A stretch of DNA of 64,000 nt from Metellina segmentata. Lineage: Eukaryota > Arthropoda > Arachnida > Araneae > Tetragnathidae. Location of the stretch: positions 92,994,078 through 93,058,077 of the forward strand of contig OX375879.1 in NCBI GenBank assembly GCA_947359465.1, written 5' to 3'. This document shows, in pieces, positions 24,626 to 37,028 of this stretch. The translations under genes and the position numbers were made by a program. Every line of letters begins with the position of its first letter. Positions within the stretch are counted from its first letter, which is position 1. The notes beneath the pieces were generated by a model. It had not been told where the DNA came from, did no database searches, and saw only the letters and a list, made by a program, of their open reading frames with translations.

Positions 24626-26224
24626 TCCTGGATGCATTTTTATCTTCTAAGTCAGTAAACCTTTTTTGACCGTTTAAGGTTTAAGTATACTACTTGTTAT
24701 CTTCTGGCAATTATTTGGATCAATGTGACCAAATATGACTCTTGCGCAGTAAACCCCAACCAACCTTAGAAAAGACAAGTTACAATAAATGGCATGCATA
24801 TTTTCTACTTCAATTCAATTTTTTTGCACAAATAGATTTTAAAAAAATCGTATTTTGTTTCTCAGAAGATGATATATTTTGATGATTTCAATTCCAAGTC
24901 ATCTGTTTCAGTGAAGTAGTTTGACTGTAAAATAGAAAATGTAATATTTCTACAGCACTATGTACAGAATCTAGCTGTAAAATATAGAATTGTTTCATCA
25001 ATCCAGGTAAACCACTTCGCATTATACAAGTAGGGCTATTGGAATATAAATACAGATACGATACATAAAGATATATAAAGTATACATAGATATATAGAAA
25101 CTATACATATAGACATGGAAATTATACAGATAAATACAGAAACTATACATATAAATACAGAACAAAAATAAAATTAAAAGTGAAAAGTATACAAGCAAGA
25201 CACAATGTGACATAAGATGTTATAACACGATAGAAACAAGACACAGTACATTGCCCAAAAAAACTGTTTCCAAATTTATCGTACTTGTCAAAAAAAATAT
25301 AGGTTTGAGAGAAAGTTACAACTAACACGAGTTTCGTATATAGAGAAAAATAGTTCACAGTAAAATCTTTTTATTTGATTACGATCAATGAATTATGAAC
25401 TTTCTTGTGAAATTTGGAGTCAATCAGTGAAAAATTCAAAGAATTACATAATTTTTAGTGTTTCTTGGTTAAAATTTAGAAAACACAGCGAATAATTAGA
25501 ACTGACGTTCTCTGTATTCTTTTCAGTTCTGAATTCGCTTCTAATGCTAAAACAAATCGGATATTTTTAGGATGCACAGCAAATTTTTTTTCTTTACTCA
25601 ATTATATTAAAATCAGAGAAAAATCTTAAAATGTTCTCTTCAAAAGTTCTAGTCATTTTGTTGGAAATTGAACTGTAATAACAGTTTTCTTTGTTTAAAG
25701 AAATAACTGGCATTTTGAAGACTATAAGACTAGGTCTGCGATTTGATTGTTTTTTCGAAGTTACAACTCAATCCAAGCGACAAGTATTTTTGCACATCTG
25801 TGACACAATTCTAAATTAATTGGAAGCCTGTTCGTAAATCACTTTATTTTCATATACAGCAAGAAAAAACATCAATTATATTCTTCATTTTTTTCCACTT
25901 TTCCGTTCATTATTAAAACATACAGCGTGTATTGGAAAAGTGCAAACGACTCGGTTTTCTCTTTACTGAAATTAATAACCAATTACGATTGATCACACAC
26001 ACGTTGATAGATAACGATCTTTTTTAGTTGTTTCCTAGCAACCGATTTCGTAACGGAATGCTGGTTCACACTCAACTTTAATTGGGGAAATCTCTCACTT
26101 CGTCAATTAATTATCGTACATTAGATTGTTTCCTTTTTTTGTGAGAAAGCGGTGGAAAACAAAAGTATTTCGAAACGCGTTTTCTCCAAATCTTGAGGGA
26201 AACATTAACAGGTCTAAGGGAATA
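24626..26224. other. AT-rich stretch with an 'atacagata' tract
   Basis: 25035-25165 is a low-complexity tract of 'aaactatacatataNatacag' variants. The rest shows no ORF or element that I can support. Confidence 0.5.
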
Positions 26225-26355
26225 AGGAACTCAGGTGTTGACCTCGTCATCTTACCATGGTTCAAAATTAGCAGGAATAACTGTATCTTTCTAATCAGAA
26301 TAATTCTCATACCATCGCCAATAGCTTGTTGTGTTATAATAAGTGTTCCCCTAGC
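26225..26355 (+). mobile_element. SINE1 3' fragment, decayed
   Basis: 'aactcaggtgttgacctcgt', 'ccatggttcaaaattagcag' and 'ccaatagcttgttgtgt' follow SINE1 body order. The end is lost. Confidence 0.65.
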
Positions 26356-26817
26356 AATGTCTCTGAAATCACGGACATCGCTATGTCAATTACCTGGCAA
26401 GTACAATTAAAATAGAATAGCTTAGTAACCCGAGGAGTGTGCCAAAAATACTACTACGCAGTCAAAAAATACAAGTTTCGTGGTAATTTAACAGGAATAT
26501 GCACTATCTGAGCAATTAATACAGGGTTTTGTGTCTCTAGGTTATGGTGATGTGTTATAGTTATAGGGAAATAGAATGAACTCAGCCGGCGATTGAGCCA
26601 AAAAACACCCACGCCTGTTCAAAACTCGACTGACCCAAAGTTTGCCTACTCGTCGGAGTTGCACTATTAATGGGTTTAAAAGAGGCTCGAGGAGATGCGT
26701 AAAGTTTTTGGACTGAAATATGTCTGTTTTTAAGATCAAAATTAAATATTTTCAGTGTTTATAAGGGCGAACGGCAATTATATGAATTAAATGAAGGTAA
26801 CGAGGTAGGTTTTTTTT
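26356..26817. other. unassigned stretch
   Basis: No repeat or coding motif was recognised. Confidence 0.4.
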
Positions 26818-26960
26818 TATGACGTCCCACTGGAGCAACACAACGAGCTATAGGAGACAATCTTGGATTAAAACCCAAGGAGGAAGATCCGAAGACAACA
26901 CCAGGTAATTTTGAACCACGGTCATCTGACGAGGTCACACTTAAGTTAGGAATAGAAGAG
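26818..26960 (-). mobile_element. SINE1 3' fragment
   Basis: In reverse it reads 'gacgtcccactggagcaaca', 'gaagacaacaccaggtaatt' and 'gaccacggtcatctgacgag'-type sequence. It stops within the body, so it is 5'-truncated. Confidence 0.75.
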
Positions 26961-27394
26961 AACATTTCATACATTTGTGCTAGTTAAGCATCGGGTATTT
27001 TGGATACGTAATTTTATTTAGTGGGGTCTCTTTATCTAATCTGGCCGGAATATAAATAAGTGGAATTAGAACGATGGGTATAGGTAAACAATGTAACACG
27101 GTATTGTTTCCATAGCATCAACAGGTATATATCTAATTTCGATTGCAGAATTATATTGTTTGTCATTTACGGTTGCTTATTATAGCCAAATTTGGACATC
27201 TGTACGAGGGGAAAAAGCATACATTGTTGGATCTATTTATTTCATATTTCTATGTTCTATTTTCCATATTATATATTTATAATTTCGGTTGCACGATTAC
27301 GTTGTAAATCATTAACAGTTATCTATTATACACAAGAAACTGTAAGTCAAGGAACTATTTAGACATCTGTAATAGGTATGGTATTCATATTTTT
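26961..27394. other. unassigned stretch
   Basis: AT-rich, nothing recognised. Confidence 0.4.
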
Positions 27395-27545
27395 TAATTA
27401 ACGTCACACTAGAACAACACAACGGGCTATTGGTGACGGTCCGGGATCAATCCCCGAAGAAAAAGTAATGGTAACTTTTAATTAATATCGTACTAGAGCA
27501 ACAAGTACAAGCCATTGATGACAGTCTGGGAATGATCCGAGGACA
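27395..27545 (-). mobile_element. two SINE1 3' ends in tandem
   Basis: 'ttaattaacgtcacactaga' with 'ggtgacggtccgggatcaat' (27398-27460) is followed directly by a second 'ttaattaatatcgtactaga' with 'gatgacagtctgggaatgat' (27478-27535). Each holds only the last 60-70 bp of the SINE, in the same orientation, as in a partial tandem duplication. Confidence 0.7.
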
Positions 27546-27546
27546 G

Positions 27547-27547
<1 letters not shown>

Positions 27548-27617
<70 letters not shown>
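27548..27617. repeat. (TA)35 microsatellite
   Basis: A perfect 70-bp TA run directly after a SINE fragment. Confidence 0.98.
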
Positions 27618-27618
<1 letters not shown>

Positions 27619-27924
27619 TGATATTACCCTTCTGATGGTCTATCTCTGCTTAGGTTGATTGATTGTTTGGTTTTATGGTCCAAGGTCCTCGGAAACTGCC
27701 CCGTAAAGGCTAACTTCTGATACAAACCTGTTCAGTATCAGGTTTGAGCAATGGACGATTTATGTTTCTTACTTGACTCGTCATTAGTAAAACTGACCAG
27801 ATATTGACGGATTTCGTCATTGATAGGATTTGGGTAGATGAGATATCTCGTCAAAAACCACTTTGTGTGTGAACATTATGAGGGATTCACACGCATTCAT
27901 CCGCTCAGAAGTCTTTACTTCGTG
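27618..27924. other. unassigned stretch with a small hairpin
   Basis: aaacctg-N8-caggttt occurs at about 27725-27746. Nothing else was recognised. Confidence 0.4.
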
Positions 27925-28025
27925 ACTTCTAACTAGTTTTGACCTTCGTGACCAATATACAATACTTTTTCTAGGATTCTTTTAACCAATAGATGTGGTT
28001 ATTTAGTCATTATGTGCATTGTGAG
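27925..28025. repeat. dispersed repeat, copy B
   Basis: The counterpart of 2430-2540. Related pieces ('aatagatgtggtta', 'ggattctNttggt') also occur near 56990-57175 and 58500-58560. Confidence 0.4.
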
Positions 28026-30281
28026 GTAGAAACAAGGACACTTAGAGGATTAAATATAAAATTAGAGCTCCATAACGGATGATATAATCTTATTCATAAT
28101 AACTTTCTTAATGAATTAACGGCAGGTCACAGGCAAGATTGGGTGGAAGGAAAATTTATAAAAAACTTACACTGCTGTGATTATCTTTAAAAATAATTCC
28201 TTCGGAAATATGAATTTCAAAACACTGAGAACAATTAAAAAATGAGATATTTTTGGCTTGCAGTTGAGGCAATGAATGAAAATAAAAATACATCTATGCC
28301 TCCCAAAGCTAACGCTTGCTTGTATTATGGAATTAAAAATACCAAACAATCAAAAACTTTCCCTTTTCTGAAAGGATTTTTATTAGTAAAACAATTATTT
28401 TTTAGCAGACGAGAAAGCAAAATATGAATGAAAAAAATGCGATAATTAAACTAAAAAACGATATAGTAACGCAGTAGTTGATATGAACAATTTACTCAAA
28501 CCATAGTACTAAAAAACTTCATTTTGAGAAATAAAAATTGTCCCAAAACGAAAATTAACAGGAAACAAACGTTCCATTTCATTTTCTCGTAAAGTGTTGT
28601 TTTTTATAATATTGCATACTATAGTATACCTATTATAGAAAGCAAACTATAGTATGGCTTCCGCAAGAGGGTAGTCGAATCACGTGGTTTTGGACGAAGC
28701 TATTCTTTAAGGTTATAGGTTGAAACGTAAACAAAGCACTTCCACAATCTTTAGCGCGGATTCTGGTTCCAAGTTTATATTTCGTTGTCATAAGCTGCAA
28801 CAGTTATAATTTGACGGAGAGGACCGCCCCATCGACAATATAGACTTATCTGAGAACGATTATCTTCTCGTCGAAACCGAAAGTGATTCATGCATGAAGT
28901 TTGAAAAACTTCTCTAGATAGAACTAAGATTAACCTAAGGTAAAGTTATATTGAACAGTGATTGTTGAAGATGCTTGAATGATTAATACGGATATGTTTT
29001 TGTTTCTTGTTTACGGATATTATCTTCTGCTACATCCCTCCGAAAAGTATTTATATCTTTAATATAAATTTAAGTTAAAGACTTTTTATCCAGTTTGCTT
29101 AACAAACCCTAAACTTACAAGCAGAAAATAAAGACGAATTACCTTTTTGCATGCCTCTAAAGCGAAAAATCTGATTAAGCACCAATCCAAGCATTAAGGC
29201 GGATAAAAAATGCGGGGTGAAAAAAACTGAAAGAGTCAGGTAAACTAATAAGAATGAAATGTATCACGCTTCACCTCTTTATCAATTTCTATTACTTTAC
29301 ACTATTTCCTGACGAAACAATAATGCAGAGTCCCTGTTGTTATTGAATTCAACAAAAGAGGTAAGAAACAAAAAGTATCCATTAAGCTCAAAATCAAAGG
29401 AGAAAGTGATAAGATGATTTTATTTCCCCATCAAAAAATCAAGTCATACATTTTAGTAATTTTACTTCAATGTTTAATGGGATAAATTTAGCTCCACTTT
29501 GCCCCAAAGACTATTATTTTCTTGCCTATGTAGGAGGAAGGAATTTTCAGAGTTCAAAACAGACAGAAAGTAAACATTTCTCTTCCGCTACCCAAATGCA
29601 TGGTATAGATCGGAATCACACGGTATAGATTGCATGGTATAGATCGGAAATTACATTAACCTTTAGTCTACGGCCGGTACAGAAAATGTACCGTGATCGC
29701 GAAGTATTTAGACAATGGCCAGTAGAGCAGTTGTATCTTGAAAGTTACAAGAATCGCGCCAAGAAAGAATCGTGCTAGTTATATCTATAGCCGTACTCAA
29801 AAGGTTAAAATGTTGTTTGTCGCCGTTTGGCGATGTTTCACGTATAATTCTTGTTGGCCTATCGACTATCATTTTCCATTTGGAATTTATTCTTTTGAAC
29901 TTTTATTTTCGAAGTGCTGAAATCGTATTTTAAAAAATCAAGCCAACTGACGTCACATTCGGAATACGCACAGGAAATACGTAAACAAGTACCACCACCT
30001 ACATTTAGTTTGATAGAAAATGCCTCTTGTTTTAAAAAATCACTATCAAACAACATTTTATTTTAGGTTTTAAAAGAAAAAAATTAATCTCTCTCTATCT
30101 GTGTGTGTGTGCGGCAAAATACCCAATGTGTATTTGGATTTTATTAGTTTGAATTGACATGTCCAGAGTCCATATCAAATTTTGATAGAGGCACAAGGTA
30201 ATACTGCGTATTTGTACCCTTCTCATTCCTCATATGCCATCTACCCGCTCGTAGGGTGGACTTGCCAGCCTACGGATTTAA
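28026..30281. other. 2.3 kb without recognised genes
   Basis: Short repeats of 'atggtatagatcggaa' occur at 29600-29650 and a CRE palindrome TGACGTCA at 29948-29955. 'ctacatttagtttgatagaa' near 30000 resembles 'ctacatttagctttatagaa' near 2020, another hint of a dispersed family. ORFs are 60-66 codons and lack motifs. Confidence 0.45.
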
Positions 30282-30990
30282 GGAGGTCCGGGACACATTG
30301 AAAAAATAATTAATTAATTAATTTAGAATTTTGAATTTTTTTGTACTGATCACCCATCTAACTAATAAGCGAAATCACAACACAAAAATTTTGCAAAAGT
30401 TCTTTAAAGTTTTTAATTAAAATGTTTTGAAAAAAAGAGCGGTCATTTTAAATTGCTAAAGCTCAAAATATTCTTGATCAATTTTCAAAATTCTTGCAGC
30501 AAATTATTCACAAATTTATTAACTTTAATTTTGATTCAGCAATTTAAAAAATATTAATTCAATAAAAAATATTTGAATGAAAATGTTTGAAAATTTTAAG
30601 GTATTTTTTTTAAAGTCATATTTTTAAAAGTAAATATTTGTTTCAAATTTGCTGAATCAAAATTAAAGTATAATGTTTGAAAAAGATATATTCCAAATTT
30701 CAACCCTTAAACTTTATCGGTTTTCGACTTATAGCGATTTGAATACAGGAAATCTTGAAAAAATGTATCATGGAGAAAAACGCATTTAAAGTTTTAAGGA
30801 GAGATGTTGTTGCCATGACAACAACTGTCAAGAGTGTTAGATTTTTAAAACAACGCACCACAAAAATTATTATATCTCTAGTTCTAATTAAGATAGAAAC
30901 ATGATTTAGACGTCATTTTAAGCAGTAAAACACAGATAATTTCTTTAAAAAAAAATCGAATATTTGACGATTTTTGTGTTCCGGACCCCC
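30282..30990. mobile_element. MITE with TTAA target duplication
   Basis: TTAA flanks both ends (30278-30281 and 30991-30994). The inverted termini are ggaggtccgggacaca at the left and the complement of gggggtccggaacaca at the right, 14 of 16 matching. A 709-bp AT-rich interior holds no ORF. A TTAA target points to the piggyBac or Kolobok superfamilies; the ends alone do not decide. Confidence 0.8.
30809..30822. promoter_or_regulatory. X-box-like motif inside the MITE
   Basis: gttgccatgacaac fits the 14-bp RFX-factor X-box pattern RYYNYYATRRNRAC at every position. It is embedded in a longer imperfect palindrome. Only the sequence match is known and no adjacent gene is visible. Confidence 0.35.
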
Positions 30991-30994
30991 TTAA

Positions 30995-31559
30995 AGTATA
31001 TGTACTCGCTTGATGTACTTGAGAATTTCAATGCACTTAACAGAATCTATATCTGGTGATGTGAAAGAAAGAAAAATAATTTCGTTCATCTTAAAAATCG
31101 AAATCATATTAATGAAAAATGCTGTTGACAACTTGTTCTTCGTTTTAAAAACAACCAAACGACAAAAAAAATATTGTGTAAAGTTGATAATTAATAAAAC
31201 AAAGAAATAATGAAGAACAAAAACCTAAATTGAAACAAATACCGTCGGATAAGTCTAAAAAAAATTTGATTTGCCAAGTAGTATATTAAATATAATATTT
31301 AGTTGAAAAACTAACAGTTGACAAGACAAATGCAGATGATGTTTCTAAGCAGGTTGACAAAATAACCAGAAATCAATTTTTTTGAACTTCGCGGTTTCAC
31401 TTTTGCAGACGATTTTGTGTTTGTTATACAGGGAAAATAATTCACTGGAAAATAATTCTTTTCAAACAATTTATTTCCTTCGAGAATAAACTTTCCAAGT
31501 TAAAAAGTTCTGAAAGAAGGCGACAAGACTCAAGTTCCGGAAACTTGATTTAAACATGG
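30995..31559. other. unassigned AT-rich stretch
   Basis: A 66-codon ORF (31010-31210) is Lys/Ile-rich and without a motif. Nothing else. Confidence 0.4.
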
Positions 31560-32172
31560 GAAAAGTCTCGAAAAAAAAACGAAGGAACAAAACACCTTCA
31601 CTCCACTCGAAAACCGAAACAATAACCAATATCAAAGAAATCTATTCGAGCCGCCAAGTGATAAAAAATATAATTCGTCATAAATAAAGAATAAACAGAG
31701 AAAAAAGCCGGCCATGGAAAAAAAAGTTCGATGTTATCCTTGGCCGAGGTCCAAAATCCCAGACGTCAATCATCGGATGGCGGGGGTGGGGCCTCGACCG
31801 TGACGGCGCAATGGAAAATCGTCCAGTGAAGCTTGTGCCGAGTTGTCGGACGGGACGCACAAACGATCCTGAAGTCGATAGATATGCTTGTCAAAACTTT
31901 CCTCCTCTTGCGGTGTTCCGTGCTACCGGACGATGTTATAGATGCCTCTGACAGAGCGCTGATGCTTTGACTGCTGCATGCGCGACCTGACTGAGGACTC
32001 GTTTTTATAATTGTAGACTTGTGTTTTGTATGTACGATTGAGAGAAGTTATTTACGTTTTGTACACAGAGGGGGGCGGGAAGAGAGCTGGAATACAACGT
32101 GGATCGACGTCGAGTAGCTTGCTTGTTTTCATGCTCACCACATGGATGACATAAATGCAATTAAAGTACGTA
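31560..32172 (+). promoter_or_regulatory. possible promoter and first exon
   Basis: This block is the most CpG-containing, least repetitive one in its neighbourhood (for example 'gatggcgggggtggggcctc' near 31777). At its right end an ATG in strong start context (caccacATGG, ATG at 32142-32144) opens eight codons, MDDINAIK, that run into gtacgtaaac, a good splice-donor sequence. This would suit the 5' exon of a gene transcribed to the right. No acceptor or downstream exon was identified in the window, so this is inference; it could also be a regulatory block or chance. Confidence 0.25.
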
Positions 32173-35100
32173 AACTTTCTCTTTGTTTAGAATAGTTTAG
32201 AAAGTCCGCGAGTAAATTCTTTGTTATATGTAGTTCTCATTCATCTCAACATGTAAAATATAATCTTGGTCATGGATAAATTCTTGAATATATTCGGTTT
32301 ATAATTTTTTTGAAGTTGTATTTAAATGCTTTCACGACAAATTGGCTCGCACTGAATAAACACCTTTAATCATGATATTGATGTAAGGAAATGATATTGC
32401 AAACGACAATGTTTGGGATTAAATAATAGAAAGGTGCAGGTCTCACAGAAACATAGTGAATACGATGGAATAATTAAATTCTTTATTAGATGTGTAAATT
32501 TTCTAAATCTGGCAACACCAAAAATATGCTTATTTTTTAGTTCCATTTAGAATTATTTTTCAGGCATACATTTCAAATATACAAACGAAATAAATTGACT
32601 GAGATGTAGTTTTGAGCTGCGAGTTGGTTGAATTCTTGTATTCAGAATTTTTGTGAGATTATTACTGAGATTGTAAGATTTATTAATTGACTTTTTTTGA
32701 CTTGTAAATATTAATGAACAACGAAGAATACTAAGGGTAAGTTTTAATCTTTGTTTACGATTACTCCGCAAAAATTAACAATAAGAACTCGAATAGATTT
32801 GATTTCTAGACCTCGTTGTCGTTGGATTCTTACATCAACGGCCGTTACAGCTAGTCTTGTAATAAAAAATAAATGTTTATGCAATGTCGGCATAACACAA
32901 GCAAATCAAACACATATTTGATTTTTTTTTTAAATTCAAGAACATGTATTTATTGTTCTATATAAAACGGAATATTTTCTCGAATATTTCTTGAATTTAG
33001 GACACGATACTATTCTACGAAAAAAAAATCAAGCCGTTAATTTTTTTAGTTAGGTGGAAAGTTTCAAATCAATGTATATGCGGTGTATAAATCGTTTGTT
33101 ATATATATCTCTGTTCTCATTCATCTTAAATTAAAAGAGATATGTATATGCAATATTAGCACACATTTACTTGATTTAAATAAACTAAGAATGCATATTT
33201 ATTGCTTGATGCTGAATATTTTTCGAAAATTTCTAGCAATATCAACAGTCTTTTGTTGTTTTGCGTTAAAAAAAGTCGTTAAGATTTTGTATTTAAAATT
33301 TTAACCTATGTATATGCTATTTAAAATGCACAATTTAGAATCCTGGAATAATATTAGCATAATTAGTATAGCCAAAGATTATTGTGAAAAAAATATGAAT
33401 TCTATAATGACTGTGTTTTTGTAGTAATTTTAGATCACTCTGTAGATGAAAAATGTGTTTAAAAGTACAAGTGGTACTAAGTTTTCTTGCCCAAAATAAT
33501 AATTTTTGATAAAACAAGAGGGATAGAAATAAAATTTAAATTTGACTATATTGACAACGTTAAGGGATTTAAGAAAGAGATTACAATTTAAATCAATCTG
33601 CATCACATACAAAATATGATTATCGTAGGTGGAAAAGTTTTAAAACTTTTTCTTAACTTCTTTTATATGCTTTTTAAAGATGTGCAGTCCAAAAATCTCC
33701 TATTTTCAACAACCAAGTTTAAATTAAAATACGACTACATGTTTCCATTGCTGACAAAAATTTAAGCTTACTGATATTTCACTTAATTATTTGATTACTT
33801 ATTATTCATTCATTAGTTACTTATTAGCAACGAATTTTAACGTTCATAATATATTAGAGATAACTTGAAGCTTTAGAAATAAAAACAGGAAGCAGAATTT
33901 CAACAATTGTCTACAACATATAATCAATTTATCAAAATTTGTACTTAAAAAGTTAACTGTTTAATTTTGAACACAGACATTTCGTTCATTAGTTTATTTA
34001 TTGCATTTCAATACAGATTGGTGTCAAAAGTTTGCAAATTCTAACCGATCCCCAATGAAAATTCATTACAGAAGTAAAATAGATTATGGAGGCAGCGTCC
34101 TTATAGAACAAAATGTGAAATATTGATTGATACAGAACATATATTTGAGTACAAATAAAAAATTTGAATTAACATCGAACGAAATTCAGATTAATTTTTT
34201 TAAAAAATTACTATTTGTAATAGTAAACAAAAAAGTAACTTTTATAGTTACTGCTGGTTGATTTTTAATATCTGATCTGTATTTATTTATGGTTACAGTC
34301 ATGATAGAATATCCAAGGACGGTTAAATGTAAGATATTAAAATTAAGTAATTATGATGCATTAAGAACAATTATTTATGAAAATTAATATTTTAAGCCAA
34401 GGTGGTCGATAATTAATTAAGAGTTAACCCCTTTCATAATTTCCACTGTGTATCGTTAATTTCAATCGAAATCAGAAAACAACACGATAGGGTAAATAGG
34501 TCTTTGAATTTTTCTAACCACATTAATAAAAATTACTCAAATTAGAACATTTTAAATTCCTATTACTCTTTGGGGAAACATTAAAATAACGCGAGTATCG
34601 AATAACATGTACACAATTAATTTAATTAAATCTTTGTGAATTTTAATCATGAAATATTTTTTTCTGAATAAGTTGATTAAATGTGCTTGTGGTTAAACAA
34701 CTAAGACGTCTCGTTTTCAAGTACAATGTTTTCCATAAATTATGAAAAAAAACCCACAAAAATAGCTATTATGCGTTAAAAAAATAAGCCGCCTTCCACA
34801 AAATTAGGATACGCGAACCATGAATGATACACCAGGATATAATATTCAGATTTGTGCAGATGGTTTCTTATGATGCCATCAAACTAAATCTCCTGATGTC
34901 AATTCGTTTGAGCAAGTTTAGAATTGAGCACATCTTGGTTGGTAGAGTCTAAGAAGACGTGCTGCTATGCTACCTCAAACCTATGATTTCCTCTGGTATA
35001 AAGGAACAATAATCCGTGAGTTAATCCACCTGGAGCATCGCTGTAGGTCCTGCATGTGTCTGTTTCAGTTGACCACACTTCATATTACAATTGCTTACTT

Positions 35101-35279
35101 TTCAACACAACTATCCTATTTTTGGCCAAATTCCTGTATCAGCGAATTTCTGATAACAACTATTTTGTCGCTATTTTCAAGATAAATATCTAACTTATTA
35201 TTTAATACATATTTCCACCAAATTGCATAAAATTATATCAATCGGATTTCTAATTATAGTGTTTTTAGCATTCCTTAAA
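32173..35279. other. 3.1 kb very AT-rich, no gene seen
   Basis: Only ORFs of 60-73 codons rich in Ile, Lys, Phe and Tyr, as expected by chance at this composition. No element ends or SINE pieces. If the first-exon guess to the left is right, this would be intron. Confidence 0.45.
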
Positions 35280-35428
35280 CCCACTCTCCAAACTTTCACA
35301 TCACGCCAACGTGAGGACATTTGAGGCAATGACAGATTTCACATACAATAGCCCCCTTTATACACGACGGTCTGGTTGGATTCGAACTCGCAGTCCTTCG
35401 GATGATAATCCGTTACTCTTCCAACCGG
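35280..35428 (-). mobile_element. SINE1b, head plus first part of body
   Basis: 'ctctccaaactttcacatc', 'acgtgaggacatttgaggc', 'tacacgacggtctggttgga' and 'ttcgaactcgcagtccttcg' (reversed B box) lead to 'ccgttactcttccaaccgg'. The 3' half is missing, which is unusual for a retroposed copy and points to later deletion. Confidence 0.8.
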
Positions 35429-35959
35429 AAAACAGTCAGAAGGGTCGAATAAAAAGTGTCGTTTAAGTACTTTTCACCAATGGTGCTTCTCTGCATTAGC
35501 TTATAGATACAGTGATGTGCGTCCACCATAAATGAACTCTTGAATTCAAAGTTCATTTTAAAACTTCCAAGCAGTAGAACACTCGAAAGACATAACCACA
35601 TTTTTTGAAACATGAAACACGGCCATGTACGAGAATCGCAGCGTTCGCCGTGTTATGGAAGCTCAGCAGTCTGAGAGATTTATGCTTCCATGAAAATACA
35701 GCTTTATTGCCACTGTTATTGTTTGCCTAAGCACCGATGGCAGTAAATTCGCGAAGCACGTTTGCTACCGGCGCGTAAACAGTGGAGGCTGCCTTCGAAA
35801 ACAAAAGTGCCTCTCCTCTCCGCCAACGAAAGCGAAACGGGAGAAAGCTATTATAAGGGATGTGGGACACAATTGTTGAATATGCATTATTTTTTAAAAG
35901 TAGACGCTGTGGATTTTCAGGTTTGAAAGTCGTGTGCATTTCCTCTCCATATCTCATGT
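35429..35959. other. unassigned stretch, moderate GC
   Basis: No element found. Two minus-strand ORFs (66 and 80 codons) have no motif. Confidence 0.4.
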
Positions 35960-36670
35960 TTTTACTCATCTCATTCGGTGTAAATAAATTACACTAAGTC
36001 TGCTTACCCCCTAGACTTGAGGCTCCCAAGAACACGCTCAGGATGAGGGATTTCATTGGAACGAGAAAAATCACGTGATGATAAGCTCGAGCGATTACTG
36101 AGATGGATTGGATTTTAGAGATCGCAGGAAAATGGTCGCATCAATCCTTATTGACTTCCAGTGTCCTTCATCTGTTGTGTTTCATTTTAAGCGTCTGATA
36201 TTATAGCGAAACATAATTTGATTATACTTTCAGTTTTAGTAAACCAAACTCCTTATATCTCTACAAACTCCATATTTAGTATGTAATTATACACATCTCT
36301 TGTGTTATTACTCATCTCATTCGGTATAAATAAAATACACCAAGTCTGCTAACCTACTAGACTTGTGGCTCCCGAGAACTTGCTCAGGAGGGCGATTTCA
36401 ATGGGATGAGAAGCAGCTGTGGGATGAGGAGCAGCTGTGGGATGAGGAGCAGCCATGGGATGAGGAGCAGAGATGATGTGATCGAACGAGAACTGATACG
36501 GATTGGATTTTAGAGCTCACAAGAAAATCATTTGTTGCGTTTCATATAAGGCGTCTTACTGGCTTATAGCTTCATTCATATAAGGCGTCTTACTGGCTTA
36601 TAGCTTCATTCATATAAGGCGTCTGATGATATGACGAAACATTTGATTATATTTTCGGTTTTTGTACAAA
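35960..36670. repeat. two-copy direct duplication with nested arrays
   Basis: 'ctcatctcattcggt' starts related segments at about 35966 and 36311 (offset about 346 bp), both continuing with 'agtctgctNacc', 'ctagacttg.ggctccc', 'ggattggattttagag' and 'ggcgtctgat'. Copy 2 also holds an 18-bp array (gggatgaggagcagctgt, four copies, 36403-36470) and a 34-bp array (about 2.5 copies, 36543-36630). Confidence 0.85.
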
Positions 36671-36695
36671 CATAGATTTACCGTCTAACTTGTGT

Positions 36696-37017
36696 GACAC
36701 GGCCGCTGTAGCTTAGTTGGAAAAGTAACGGATTAACAACCAGAGAGTTGCGTGTCAGAAACTCGGTACGACCAAAGACCGTCGCGTAGGTGGGAACTGA
36801 TGCACGTTAACTCTGTCGTTGTCTCAAATGTTTACAGGTTGGCGTGGTGGAAAAGTTTAGAAAGTGGGGTGCCAGCTCAGGTGTCAGCTACCTCGACAGT
36901 GGTTCAAAATTACGAGGTGTTGACGGGGATCTTTCCCTCCGGGATTGATCTCGGACAATAACCAATAGTCCGTTGTGTAGATCCAGTGTGTGGTTTATTA
37001 AGTTACTACCAACCTAC
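36696..37017 (+). mobile_element. SINE1b, full length with target duplication
   Basis: The head differs from SINE1a (ctgtagcttagttggaaaag, 'gtaacggattaacaaccaga'), with a decayed B box near 36750. The body is the shared SINE1 body ('gtggggtgccagctcaggtg', 'gtggttcaaaattacgaggt') and the tail is 'ctaccaacctac'. ctaacttgtgt is duplicated at 36685-36695 and 37018-37028. The head loss of consensus suggests it is older than the 1a copies. Confidence 0.85.
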
Positions 37018-37028
37018 CTAACTTGTGT

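Noticed and set aside
26028..26048. X-box 'gttgtttcctagcaac'
   Set aside because: The half-sites are too far apart and do not match the pattern, unlike the motif at 30809.
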